Source of the DNA: Actinomycetota bacterium
GTDB lineage: Bacteria > Actinomycetota > Thermoleophilia > Gaiellales > Gaiellaceae
Assembly (NCBI GenBank): GCA_004366385.1
Contig: SIRU01000051.1
Location: forward strand, 62,001-126,000
DNA length: 64,000 nucleotides
Reading direction: 5' to 3'
Made by a program: the position numbers and the translations under genes. Positions 56,863 through 64,000 of this stretch are shown here, one piece after another. Position 1 is the stretch's first letter; each line of letters begins with the position of its first letter. The notes under the pieces were generated by a model. It saw only the letters and a program-made list of their open reading frames with translations, was not told the DNA's origin and searched no databases.

Positions 56863-57899
56863 CAGAACTGCCCCAGGAGCCGCGGGTCGTTGCGCCAGAG
56901 CTCGCGCAGGTCGGGGATCCCGTGGCGCAGCACGGCGATCCGCTCGAGCCCCCACCCGAACGCGAACCCGGTGTAGCGCTCGGGGTCGTACCCGACGAAC
57001 TCGAACAGGTTCGGGTCGACCATCCCGGAGCCGCCGACCTCGATCCAGCCCGAGTGCCGGCACACGGTGCAGCCGGAGCCGTCGCACAGGTGGCAGGAGA
57101 CGTACGCCTCGACCGACGGCTCCGTGAACGGGAAGTGGTGGGTACGGAAGTCGGTCTTCCGGTCGCTCCCGAAAAGCTGCTTGCAGAGGTAGTCGAGCGT
57201 TCCGAGGAGGTCGGCGAGCGTGATCCCCTCGTCCACGGCGAGCCCTTCCGCCTGGTGGAAGGTGGGCGAGTGCGTCGCGTCGGGCGTGTCGCGCCGGTAG
57301 ACCCGGCCGAGCGAGACCATGTACACGGGCGGCTCCTGCGCCTCCATGGTGCGAATCTGCGCCGGCGAGGTCTCCGTGCGCAGCACCGTCTCGTCGTCGA
57401 GGAAGAGCGTCTGCAGCGGCGAGCGAGACGGGTGGCCCGGCGGGAAGTTGAGCGCGTCGAAGTTGTAGCGCGTGGTCTCGACCTCGCGGCCGTCGACGAC
57501 CGTGTACCCGAGCCCGAGGAAGATGTCCTCGAACTCGCGCCTGATCTGCGTGATCAGGTGCAGGTGGCCGCGGAGCGCGCGCTCGCCGGGCATGGTCACG
57601 TCCACGCGCTCCTCGGTGAGGCGGCGGTCCAGCTCCGCGCGGCTGAGCTCCGCCTCGCGCGCGTCGATCGCGGCCTCGAGCGTCTCACGGAGCGTGTTGA
57701 GCGCGATCCCTGTCTCGCGGTCGCGCACCTCGCGGAGCGCGAGCTTCAGCGCGCTCTTGCGCCCGAGGTACTCGACGCGCACCCGCTCGACGTCGTCGGC
57801 GGTCTCGGCCTCGGCGAGCGCCGCGAGCGCGTCCCGTTCGAGTGCGGCCGCGTCCACGGCGGCGACTCTAGCGAGGTCTCTCTCCGGTCTTCGCTGCAT
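56862..57899 (-). CDS. pheS: Phenylalanyl-tRNA synthetase alpha subunit
   Basis: 345 residues. ATG at 57899 is favoured by GAGAGGAGGAACG directly upstream. A coiled-coil N-terminal arm (1-95) is followed by the class II catalytic core: motif 2 VYRRDTPDATHSPTFHQAEGL and motif 3 GFAFGWGLERIAVLRHGIPDLR. Cys residues in CHLCDGSGCTVCRHSGW form a zinc-like loop seen in some bacterial PheS. It activates phenylalanine. The 168-base upstream region holds two strong hairpins. Confidence 0.97.
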   Translation of the reverse strand: MQRRPERDLARVAAVDAAALERDALAALAEAETADDVERVRVEYLGRKSALKLALREVRDRETGIALNTLRETLEAAIDAREAELSRAELDRRLTEERVDVTMPGERALRGHLHLITQIRREFEDIFLGLGYTVVDGREVETTRYNFDALNFPPGHPSRSPLQTLFLDDETVLRTETSPAQIRTMEAQEPPVYMVSLGRVYRRDTPDATHSPTFHQAEGLAVDEGITLADLLGTLDYLCKQLFGSDRKTDFRTHHFPFTEPSVEAYVSCHLCDGSGCTVCRHSGWIEVGGSGMVDPNLFEFVGYDPERYTGFAFGWGLERIAVLRHGIPDLRELWRNDPRLLGQF

Positions 57900-58067
57900 C
57901 GTTCCTCCTCTCGGGTCGCGGGACGGGAAGCCCCGGCGAAGAGCGGAGGAACCGCGGCGCTACGCGCGCGCCGCTGCCCCGGCTCCCGGCCGGGGCCGCG
58001 TAAAGCGGGTCGCACGCGAAGCTGCCATCAGGCGACCGAGGGTAGCACCGGTGCTTGAATCGCGCTC
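57900..58067 (-). promoter_or_regulatory. Structured leader upstream of pheST
   Basis: Read towards pheS, the leader has CCCCGGC-CGGGA-GCCGGGG (near 57974-57992) and then GCGGCGC-GCGCGTA-GCGCCGC (near 57951-57971) in succession, followed by about 50 bases to the ribosome site. The segment TAGCGCCGCGG has a partial likeness to the T-box sequence TGGNACCGCG, but I could not fold a full T-box with a Phe (UUC) specifier loop. It also contains the divergent promoter region for the methyltransferase gene. Attenuation of pheST is possible, not shown. Confidence 0.4.
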
Positions 58068-58826
58068 GTGACGCTCTACGACCGGATCGCGGCGTTCTAC
58101 GACCCGTGGAGCCGCTCGGTGACGGAGGACGTCGGCTTCTACGTCGACCGCGCGCTCGCGAGCGGCGGGCCCGTCGTCGAGCTCGCCGTCGGGACCGGCC
58201 GCATCGCCGTGCCGATCGCCCGAGCCGGGATCGACGTGATCGGCGTCGACTCCTCCCCCGAGATGCTCGTGGTCGCGCGCTCGTCCGCCGAGGCGGCGGG
58301 CGTGGCGGAGCGGCTCGACCTGCGTGTGGGCGACCTCCGCGAGCCGCCTGTCTCGGAGCGTGTGCCACTCGTCGTCTGCCCCTTCCGCTCGCTCCTGCAC
58401 ATGGAGACCGAGGCCGAGAAGCTGCGCGCGCTGCGGGCCGCGCGGGCGCTGCTCGTGCCGGAGGGCCGCTTCGTCTTCGACGTCTTCGCGCCGAGCAGCG
58501 AGGACATCGCGGAGACGCACGACCGCTGGCTCGAGCGCGAGCCGGGGATCTTCGAGCGGGCCGTCTGGGACGAGGCCTCGCGCACGCTCTCGCTCTCCGT
58601 CCGCTCGGGCAACGAGGAGACGACGTTCGGCCTGCACTGGCTCTCCGCTCCGGAGTGGCAGGCGCTGCTCGCCCGCGCGGGCCTCGAGGTGGAGGAGCTC
58701 CTCGGCTGGTTCGACGGCCGCCCGTTCGCCGGCGAGGAGGACATGATCTTCACGTGCCGCCGCGGCGGGGCTCGGCCGCCCGAAGCCCGACCGACGCCGG
58801 TTGCCAGCGGCGACCCGACCCCATAG
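58068..58826 (+). CDS. SAM-dependent methyltransferase (class I)
   Basis: 252 residues from GTG at 58068. The Rossmann-fold motif I reads VVELAVGTGRIAVPIA, followed by the acidic loop DVIGVDSSPEML (binding the ribose of SAM) and later DLRVGDLREP. The start MTLYDRIAAFYDPWSR resembles small-molecule methyltransferases of the UbiE/Methyltransf_11-25 group. The substrate is not evident. It diverges from pheS and is followed 9 bases later by the lemA gene. Confidence 0.9.
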   Translation: MTLYDRIAAFYDPWSRSVTEDVGFYVDRALASGGPVVELAVGTGRIAVPIARAGIDVIGVDSSPEMLVVARSSAEAAGVAERLDLRVGDLREPPVSERVPLVVCPFRSLLHMETEAEKLRALRAARALLVPEGRFVFDVFAPSSEDIAETHDRWLEREPGIFERAVWDEASRTLSLSVRSGNEETTFGLHWLSAPEWQALLARAGLEVEELLGWFDGRPFAGEEDMIFTCRRGGARPPEARPTPVASGDPTP

Positions 58827-58835
58827 AGTCGGCCC

Positions 58836-59390
58836 GTGGTCTGGCTGATCGTCCTGATCCTGCTCGTCCTCGCGGTCGGGCTCTCGCTCGTCCTCCTCTA
58901 CAACCGGCTCGTCCGCTACCGGAACCGCGTCGACAACGCGTGGGCGCAGATCGAGGTGCAGCTGAAGCGGCGCTGGGACCTGATCCCGAATCTCGTCGAG
59001 ACGGTGAAGGGCTACGCGGCGCACGAGCGCGAGACGTTCGAGAACGTGACCGAGGCGCGGACCCGCGCGCAGCAGGCGCAGACGCCGGCGGAGACCGCTC
59101 AGGCGGAGGGCATCCTCGGCGCCGCGCTCGGGCGGCTGTTCGCCGTCGCCGAGGCGTACCCGGAGCTCCAGGCGGACGAGAACTTCCGCCAGCTCCAGGA
59201 CGAGCTCGCACAGACCGAGAACCGGATCGCGACGTCGCGCCAGGTCTACAACGACTCGGTGCTGACGTTCAACAACGCGATCCAGACCTTCCCCGGCCTC
59301 GTGATCGCCGGGCCGTTCGGCTTCACGCAGAGGGAGTTCTTCGAGGTCGAGGAGGAGGCGCAACGGGAGGCGCCGGCCGTCGAGTTCTAG
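58836..59390 (+). CDS. lemA: LemA family protein
   Basis: 184 residues from GTG at 58836. An N-terminal helix ([21 protein letters not shown]) is followed by the LemA motif [22 protein letters not shown] (split as [12 protein letters not shown] and [17 protein letters not shown]), and a coiled-coil body ending in [21 protein letters not shown]. The helical domain is extracytoplasmic or cytoplasmic depending on species; function is unknown, although lemA is nearly always adjacent to a DUF2207/TPM-domain membrane gene, as here. The following gene begins inside this one at 59363. Confidence 0.93.
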   Translation: MVWLIVLILLVLAVGLSLVLLYNRLVRYRNRVDNAWAQIEVQLKRRWDLIPNLVETVKGYAAHERETFENVTEARTRAQQAQTPAETAQAEGILGAALGRLFAVAEAYPELQADENFRQLQDELAQTENRIATSRQVYNDSVLTFNNAIQTFPGLVIAGPFGFTQREFFEVEEEAQREAPAVEF

Positions 59391-61255
59391 TCGCGGCGGT
59401 CGCGGCCGTCGCCGCGCTCGCGCTCGCGCCGTCCGCCTTCGCGCAGACGTACGACCTCGTCGCGACGGACGTCCGCGTCGACGTCCGCCCGAACGGGAGC
59501 CTCGTCGTGCAGGAGGCGATCACCGTCGCCTTCGGCGGCGGGTTCCGGTTCACGTACGGCTTCCGCGAGATCCCGTACCGCCGCGGCGAGACCATCTCGG
59601 ACGTCGTGGTGCTCGAGAACGGGCGCCCGTTCCGGCCCGGCGCCTCGACCGAGCTCCAGCCCGGCGGGCCTCCGGGCACGTTCGGCGTCCGCGACCTCGG
59701 GGGCCGCGTCCGCGTCGTCTGGCGCTTCGAGGCGCTGAACGAGCCGCGCACGTTCACGGTCCGCTACCTCTTCGACGGCCTCGCGGTCGCCTACGACGAC
59801 GTCGTGGACGTGAACGTCAAGGTGTGGGGCGACGAGTGGCAGCAGCGGCTCGGCCGGCTGACCGCGGTCGCGATCGGCCCGGGGGAAGTCGTCCGCGCGT
59901 GGGGGCATCCCGTGTGGGTGCGCGGCGACGTGGTCCTGGAGGGACAGCGGGCGCTGCTGCGCGCCGTCGACGTCCCTGCGAAGCAGTACGTCGAGCTGCG
60001 CGCCCTCTATCCACGCGCAGCGTTCAGGTCGACGGCGGGGATGCGTGTCGAGCGAGGCTCCGGGCTCGGCCGCATCACCGCGGAGGAGCTCGCCGACGCG
60101 GAGGCCTACGAGCGCGACCGGGAGCGGGTCGACTACTGGCTCGAGCATCCCCTCCGCGCGATCGTCGCACTGGCGGGGCTCGCGCTGCTGCCCGCGCTGG
60201 CGGTCGTCGCGCTCGTCTTCGGGTTCTTCGGCCGGGAGCGCAAGACCGGCTACGACCGCGAGTACGAGCAGGAGCCGCCGACCGAGACGGAGCCCGCGCT
60301 GGTGCCGACGCTCCTCCGCCAGGGCGGGACGGCGGGCTCCTACGAGTTCACGGCCACGCTCTTCGACCTCATCCGGCGCGGGGTCTACCGCGCGGAGCCG
60401 GTGACGACCGAGAAGAAGACCTGGGGCGGCCTGCGGACGGAGCAGGTCGCGGACCTCGAGATCTCCGCAGGCGAGAAGCAGCAGCTCCGGCACTGGGAGC
60501 GAGACGTGGCCGACGTCGTGGACGGCGTGCTCGACGGCAGCAGCGAGCGGCTCTCGCAGTTCCGGGAGCGGATCGAGGCCGAGCGCGCGTCGATGTCGAC
60601 GCGCTTCGAGCGGTTCGTCTCCGGCGTGTCCGAGGAGGTGGACAAGCTCGGCTGGTTCCGCTCGCTGGGGGCGTTGCCGCTGGCCGCCGGAGTCGTCGGG
60701 TTCGGCCTCGTCGGCGGCCTGCTCCTGTGGCGCGCGCAGGACGGCTGGCGCTCGGTGTACCCCCGCTACTCGGACGTGGTCCTCGTCGCGGTCGGCGCCT
60801 GCCTCCTCGTCGGCGCGATCCTGCTCGCCGTCACGCTCTTCTCCGCGCGGCGCGTCTGGCGTCACCGGACGCCCGCGGCGCAGGCCGAGGCCGAGCGCTG
60901 GGAGGCATTCCGCCGCTACCTCACGGACTTCCCCCGCCTGCACGAGGCGCCGCCGGCGACGCTCGCGCTCTGGGAGAAGTTCCTCGTGTACGGGATCTCG
61001 TTCGGGATCGCCGACCGCGTGCTCCAGGGCGCGCAGCTGCACATGCCGGAGGCGCTGCACGAGGCCAGCTCCATCTACTGGATCTCGCCCAGCGGCGATC
61101 TCGGGTCGGGGGCGACGGCGCTGTCGATCGGCGATCTCGCGTCCGGCTTCGGGAGCGCGCTCGCGCCGCCGAACTCGGGCGGGTCGGGCGGCGGCGGCGG
61201 CTTCTCGGGCGGAGGCGGCGGAGGCGGAGGCGGCGGCGGCGGCGGGTTCGGTTGA
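59363..61255 (+). CDS. DUF2207-domain membrane protein, probable ACG start
   Basis: The frame contains a signal peptide ([25 protein letters not shown] before QTYDL) and a DUF2207 extracytoplasmic domain (about 25-215, with [17 protein letters not shown]). Membrane helices follow at about 255-280 and at 430-490, and the Gly-rich tail ([15 protein letters not shown]) is typical of this family. The nearest ATG, GTG or TTG in frame upstream is a GTG inside lemA about 420 bases before. The codon ACG at 59363 lies 4 bases after GGAGGAGG and gives a perfectly formed signal peptide, so I place the start there; an ATG-to-ACG change or a sequencing error is the alternative. The length is then 630 residues. 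It pairs with lemA. Confidence 0.8.
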   Translation, partial: TGGAGRRVLVAAVAAVAALALAPSAFAQTYDLVATDVRVDVRPNGSLVVQEAITVAFGGGFRFTYGFREIPYRRGETISDVVVLENGRPFRPGASTELQPGGPPGTFGVRDLGGRVRVVWRFEALNEPRTFTVRYLFDGLAVAYDDVVDVNVKVWGDEWQQRLGRLTAVAIGPGEVVRAWGHPVWVRGDVVLEGQRALLRAVDVPAKQYVELRALYPRAAFRSTAGMRVERGSGLGRITAEELADAEAYERDRERVDYWLEHPLRAIVALAGLALLPALAVVALVFGFFGRERKTGYDREYEQEPPTETEPALVPTLLRQGGTAGSYEFTATLFDLIRRGVYRAEPVTTEKKTWGGLRTEQVADLEISAGEKQQLRHWERDVADVVDGVLDGSSERLSQFRERIEAERASMSTRFERFVSGVSEEVDKLGWFRSLGALPLAAGVVGFGLVGGLLLWRAQDGWRSVYPRYSDVVLVAVGACLLVGAILLAVTLFSARRVWRHRTPAAQAEAERWEAFRRYLTDFPRLHEAPPATLALWEKFLVYGISFGIADRVLQGAQLHMPEALHEASSIYWISPSGDLGSGATALSIGDLASGFGSALAPPNSGGSGGGGGFSGGGGGGGGGGGGGFG

Positions 61256-61261
61256 TAAAGA

Positions 61262-61416
61262 ACGGTGTCAGACACCGTGCTTGTCAAGAGCTACCCGTGC
61301 CAAGTTCGCAACGATCGCTCCACAGGCCGCACGCCCACAAGCAGGCGAAAGGCCGACTCGGCCATGGCTCGATCCCGCCGACGCACCCGCAACCGAAATC
61401 CGGTGTCTGACACCGG
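61262..61416. repeat. Segment bounded by two GGTGTC-N-GACACC palindromes
   Basis: ACGGTGTC-A-GACACCGT (61262-61278) and CCGGTGTC-T-GACACCGG (61400-61416) are 17-base palindromes with the same centre, enclosing 121 bases. The arrangement recalls short non-autonomous mobile elements or the palindromes left by REP-type transposases; no transposase is present. It lies between the DUF2207 gene and the trmH-like gene. Confidence 0.65.
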
Positions 61417-61443
61417 TGGTTCCGCGCTCGCGAGCGCGTCGGC

Positions 61444-62118
61444 TCAGGCGCTTCGGCGCGAGAGCTCGTAGAGCGCGACCGCGCCGGCGGCCGCCACGTT
61501 CAGCGACTCCGCCTCGCCGGGGAGCGGGATCGACGCCCGCAGGTCCGCCTCGACGTCGTCCGGCAGCCCCTCCCGCTCCGACCCGAGGAGGAACGTCAGC
61601 GGCGGCTCGAGCGAGACCTCGGGCAGCGGCTCGCCGCCGTGCGCGACGAGCGCGACGCGCCGCCCCGGCAGCGTGTCCCACGAGAGCAGCGGCACACGGA
61701 AGATCGCGCCCGCGCTCGCCCGCAGCGCGCGCGGCCCGGTCGGGTCCGCGCACTCCTCGGACAGCGCGACCGCCGCTCCGAACGCATCCGCCGTCCGGAT
61801 CAGCGTCCCGACGTTCCCCGGATCCGAGACGCGCCACAGCGCGAGCACCACGTCCCGCGCGCCGGCGGGAAGGTCGCTGCGCCGGTACACGCCGACGACC
61901 CGCGGCGCGTGCCCGAGCGTGGACACCTCGGCCAGAAGCACAGGCTCCACGGTCTCCCCGGCCACGAGCAGCTCGACCGGCTCCACACCGGCCGCCGCAG
62001 CCGCCTCTACGAGGTCCTCGCTCTCGACCGCGAAGAGCCCGGTCTCCTCGCGCTGCTTCCGCGCAGCGAGAAGCTTCCGGACGAGCCGGAGCTTCTCGTT
62101 CTGCCGGGAGGTGATCAG
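61444..62118 (-). CDS. SpoU/TrmH-family RNA 2'-O-methyltransferase, probable CTG start
   Basis: 224 residues if begun at CTG 62118, whose CTGA overlaps the rplT stop by 3 bases. From that point the frame reads [21 protein letters not shown], exactly the usual N-terminus of this family, which elsewhere begins with Met at this residue. No ATG, GTG or TTG is available upstream in frame. The conservative GTG at 61986 would delete the substrate-binding domain. The knot motifs are intact: [22 protein letters not shown] (motif 1 region), [14 protein letters not shown] and [23 protein letters not shown]. It methylates ribose in rRNA or tRNA; the exact target is not evident. It is downstream of rplT. 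Confidence 0.88.
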   Translation of the reverse strand: MITSRQNEKLRLVRKLLAARKQREETGLFAVESEDLVEAAAAAGVEPVELLVAGETVEPVLLAEVSTLGHAPRVVGVYRRSDLPAGARDVVLALWRVSDPGNVGTLIRTADAFGAAVALSEECADPTGPRALRASAGAIFRVPLLSWDTLPGRRVALVAHGGEPLPEVSLEPPLTFLLGSEREGLPDDVEADLRASIPLPGEAESLNVAAAGAVALYELSRRSA

Positions 62119-62489
62119 GCTGCCCGCGACTCGTTCTCGAGCGCGGCCTTCGCCTGCTCCGCCACCGCCGCGAACGCGGCCGGGTCCGACACCGCGATGT
62201 CCGCGAGCGACTTCCGGTCGAGCTCGATCCCGGCGAGCCTGACGCCCGCCATGAACCGGTTGTACGAGAGGCCGTTCGCGCGCGCGGCGGCGTTGATCCG
62301 CACGATCCAGAGCGAGCGGAACGTGCGCTTGCGCACCTTCCGGTCGCGGTACGCATAGACGAGCGAGCGGTCGACCTGCTCCTTCGCGAGCTTGTAGCTC
62401 GACTTCTTGCGGCCGTAGTAGCCCTTCGCCTCGTTCAGCACCTTCGCGCGCTTCTTGCGCGCGTGCACCGATCGCTTCACGCGGGGCAT
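62115..62489 (-). CDS. rplT: Ribosomal protein bL20
   Basis: 124 residues, normal bL20: [57 protein letters not shown] and a 15-residue acidic/Ala tail. It binds 23S rRNA early in 50S assembly, and in many bacteria represses its own operon through the infC leader. It is 3 bases after the rpmI stop and overlaps the start of the methyltransferase gene. Confidence 0.98.
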   Translation of the reverse strand: MPRVKRSVHARKKRAKVLNEAKGYYGRKKSSYKLAKEQVDRSLVYAYRDRKVRKRTFRSLWIVRINAAARANGLSYNRFMAGVRLAGIELDRKSLADIAVSDPAAFAAVAEQAKAALENESRAA

Positions 62490-62492
62490 CGC

Positions 62493-62690
62493 TCAGCCAC
62501 CCCTCAGGAGCTTCTTCACGCTCTTCGCGTCGCTCGGGGCGACGTCCTGGTCCTTGCGGAAGCCGCGCCTACGCTTCGACGACTTCTTCTCGAGGTTGTG
62601 GCTCCTCATCGCGTGCCGGCGCAGGAGCTTTCCCGCCCCGCTCACCTTGAACCGCTTCTTCGCGCTGCTCTTCGTCTTCATCTTTGGCAT
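62493..62690 (-). CDS. rpmI: Ribosomal protein bL35
   Basis: 65 residues: MPKMKTKSSAKKRFKVSGAG, LLRRHAMRSHNLEKKSSKRRR. Standard bL35 length. Its first 122 bases are also the 3' end of infC in another frame, so its ribosome site lies within infC and translation of the two must be coordinated. Confidence 0.98.
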   Translation of the reverse strand: MPKMKTKSSAKKRFKVSGAGKLLRRHAMRSHNLEKKSSKRRRGFRKDQDVAPSDAKSVKKLLRGG

Positions 62691-63261
62691 CGGCTTTCAC
62701 TCCTGCAGTCTTCGTGGGCGCCAGGACCATGACCATGTTGCGTCCGTCGAGCGTGGGCTGCTGCTCGATCGCCCCGAGCTCCTTGACGTCCTCGGCGAGG
62801 CGCATGAGAAGGTCGCGACCCCGTTCCGGATGGAGCGTCTCGCGCCCACGGAACATGATCGTCACCTTCACCTTCGCCCGCTGACCGAGAAAGCGCACCA
62901 CGTGCCCCTTCTTGGTCTCGTAGTCGTGGATCCCGATCTTCGGCCTGAGCTTGATCTCCTTGACTTGGATCTGCTGCTGGTGCTTGCGAGCCTGCTTGGC
63001 GCGCTGATCCTGCTCGTAGCGGTACTTCGAGTAGTCCATCACCCTCGCCACGGGCGGATCCGCGTTGGCCGCGACCTCGACGAGGTCGAGCCCCTTCTTG
63101 TACGCGAAGTCGAGCGCCTCCTTCGTGTCGGTGATCCCTACCTGCCCGCCGTTCTCGTCGACGAGGCGGACGCGCGGGACGCGGATCTCGTCGTTGATGC
63201 GCTCCGCTCGCTTGCGCGGGACGACACGGTCCAGGCTGGGACGGCGACGACGCGGTCTCAA
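62569..63261 (-). CDS. infC: Translation initiation factor IF-3 with an extended C-terminus overlapping rpmI
   Basis: 230 residues from TTG at 63261 (AAGG 5 bases upstream). The family is clear from RINDEIRVPRVRLVDENGGQ, DPPVARVMDYSKYRYEQ, IKLRPKIGIHDYETKKGHV and VMVLAPTK. A normal IF-3 would end a few residues after VLAPTK; here a charged tail of about 46 residues (DAKDEDEEQREEAVQ, then PAPARDEEPQPREEV) runs through the first 122 bases of rpmI. It keeps the 30S subunit free and checks start-codon choice. The uncommon TTG start is in keeping with IF-3 autoregulation in other bacteria, where rare starts are used; this is a parallel, not proof. Confidence 0.93.
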   Translation of the reverse strand: MRPRRRRPSLDRVVPRKRAERINDEIRVPRVRLVDENGGQVGITDTKEALDFAYKKGLDLVEVAANADPPVARVMDYSKYRYEQDQRAKQARKHQQQIQVKEIKLRPKIGIHDYETKKGHVVRFLGQRAKVKVTIMFRGRETLHPERGRDLLMRLAEDVKELGAIEQQPTLDGRNMVMVLAPTKTAGVKADAKDEDEEQREEAVQGERGGKAPAPARDEEPQPREEVVEA

Positions 63262-63444
63262 AGGGCCTTCACCAAGCTCTCACTCCTCCTTGCAGACGAC
63301 GAAACCGCTGCAAGCAGCGGCTTTGGTCCTCGTCCAACCGGCTCGGTTGAACCTCCACGAACCGTGCTCGGGAGGTGAGGAGGCCTGTGCCGCTCCTGCT
63401 TGCAGAGCCGGGATGGTACCAGGACGGGAGTCGCAGGTCGTCGC
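63262..63444 (-). promoter_or_regulatory. Leader and promoter region of the infC-rpmI-rplT operon
   Basis: About 180 bases between thrS and infC. Towards infC it contains CCGCTGC-TT-GCAGCGG (63308-63323), a strong hairpin of 7 bp flanked by T/A-rich bases, and purine-rich AAGGAGGAG closer to the start. In E. coli and Bacillus, bL20 represses through such leader structures; a fold to compare with those was not worked out here. No confident -35/-10 was found. Confidence 0.35.
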
Positions 63445-63466
63445 GGGGCCGGGCACGCCCGGCCCC
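63445..63466. repeat. GTAGGGGC-family palindrome after thrS
   Basis: GGGGCCGGGC-AC-GCCCGGCCCC, a perfect 10-bp inverted repeat followed by TAC. The second arm ends on the first base of the thrS stop codon. It probably doubles as the thrS terminator. Confidence 0.8.
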
Positions 63467-64000
63467 TACGCCTCGGGATCGCCCTCGGCCGCGAGCTCGC
63501 GGAAGCGGGCGAGCAGCGCGTCGTAGGAGAGCGTCGACTGCCCCGCCCCGCGCTCCCGCACGGCCAGGGCGTCGTCGGACTCGCGGTCGCCGTAGACGAG
63601 GACGAACGGGACCTTCTCGAGCTCGGCCTCGCGGATCCGCTTGCCGACGGTCTCGTCGCGCTCGTCGACGTCGACGCGGAAGCCCTCGGCGAAGAGCCGC
63701 TGCTGCAGCGCGCCGGTCGCCTCGCGGTGCGACTCGCCGACGGGAAGCACGCGCGCCTGCACGGGCGCGAGCCAGAACGGGAACTCGCCGCCGTAGTGCT
63801 CGACGAGGATCCCCAGGAAGCGCTCGAGCGAGCCCAGGAGCGCCCGATGGATCACGACCGGGCTGTGCTCGCGGTTGTCGGGCCCCATGTACGTGAGCCC
63901 GAACTGGACGGGCATCTGGTAGTCGAGCTGGATCGTCCCCATCTGCCAGCTGCGGCCGAGAACGTCGGTCATGTGCAGGTCGATCTTCGGCCCGTAGAAC
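63466..64000 (-). CDS. thrS: Threonyl-tRNA synthetase, C-terminal part (5' end outside the window)
   Basis: About 178 residues to the right edge, reading FYGPKIDLHMTDVLGR at the start, then QLDYQMPVQFGLTYMG and motif 3 HRALLGSLERFLGILVEHYG of the class II core. The last 95 residues (PFWLAPVQARVLPVGESH ... REAELEKVPFVLVYGDRE) are the anticodon-binding domain of ThrRS. The product charges tRNA-Thr. The frame is open at the window end, so the editing (N2) domain and the zinc His/Cys residues are not visible. It precedes infC on the same strand, the usual order thrS-infC-rpmI-rplT. Confidence 0.97.
   Translation of the reverse strand, partial: FYGPKIDLHMTDVLGRSWQMGTIQLDYQMPVQFGLTYMGPDNREHSPVVIHRALLGSLERFLGILVEHYGGEFPFWLAPVQARVLPVGESHREATGALQQRLFAEGFRVDVDERDETVGKRIREAELEKVPFVLVYGDRESDDALAVRERGAGQSTLSYDALLARFRELAAEGDPEA

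Noticed and set aside
57900-58067. Complete T-box riboswitch for pheST
   Set aside because: Only a partial T-box-like motif is visible; no specifier loop or stem I could be identified, so it is listed only as a structured leader.
59282-59390. Programmed -1 frameshift joining lemA to the DUF2207 frame
   Set aside because: No slippery heptamer near the lemA stop; an ACG start after a strong ribosome site explains the arrangement more simply.

Overview
The window is very GC-rich, with dense, mostly operonic coding, frequent GTG starts and 4-bp ATGA/GTGA overlaps. The order prfB-ftsE-ftsX-smpB, then secA, hpf and comF, fits Actinomycetota. Together with MoxR pairs, a form II CoxSLM set and DUF1800/DUF1501 genes, it suggests a deep-branching soil actinobacterium such as Thermoleophilia/Gaiellales. 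That placement is inference. All of the sequence looks chromosomal. I see no phage, insertion-sequence transposase, CRISPR array or recognisable defence island, and no gene-free stretch exceeds 300 bases.

Layout. 1-12.8 kb is envelope and signalling: a YihY fragment, a flippase-like protein with a degenerate kinase domain, a Vps62-like membrane protein, a histidine kinase/response regulator pair flanked by two paralogous small secreted proteins, a transglycosylase fused to an M15-like domain, a separate M15 peptidase, a CHASE3 protein, and a small-protein operon with two coupled micro-ORFs. 12.9-18.4 kb holds a DUF1800-DUF1501-cupredoxin operon, a degenerate M23 protein and a DUF2855 protein. 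18.4-21 kb holds tmRNA (ssrA) and two tandem MoxR ATPases. 21-25.2 kb is a form II molybdenum hydroxylase operon plus smpB. 25.2-31 kb holds a cyclic-nucleotide-binding protein, a SUV3-type helicase, ftsX, ftsE, prfB with its programmed frameshift, and a PAP2 phosphatase. 31-36.8 kb holds secA, hpf and comF.

36.8-47.9 kb is a minus-strand block joining methylthioribose and S-adenosylhomocysteine recycling (mtnA, ahcY) to nucleotide-sugar and wall-polymer genes (UDPGP, sugar nucleotidyltransferase, ugd, LCP ligase) and hisC. The ugd gene is interrupted by a LAGLIDADG intein exactly at the catalytic cysteine. 47.9-53 kb is a complete 2-oxoacid dehydrogenase operon (E1 alpha, E1 beta, E2, a GNAT enzyme, E3). 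53-64 kb holds an internally duplicated unknown protein, a two-domain cupredoxin, pheST, a methyltransferase, LemA with a DUF2207 protein, and the translation block trmH-like, rplT, rpmI, infC, thrS (truncated by the window edge).

The most interesting signals are the ugd intein; a 98-100 bp two-hairpin element found downstream of both secA and ahcY, with compensatory stem changes; a family of GTAGGGGC palindromes between genes; probable ACG and CTG start codons; the infC/rpmI overlap of 122 bases; and the coupled micro-ORFs.
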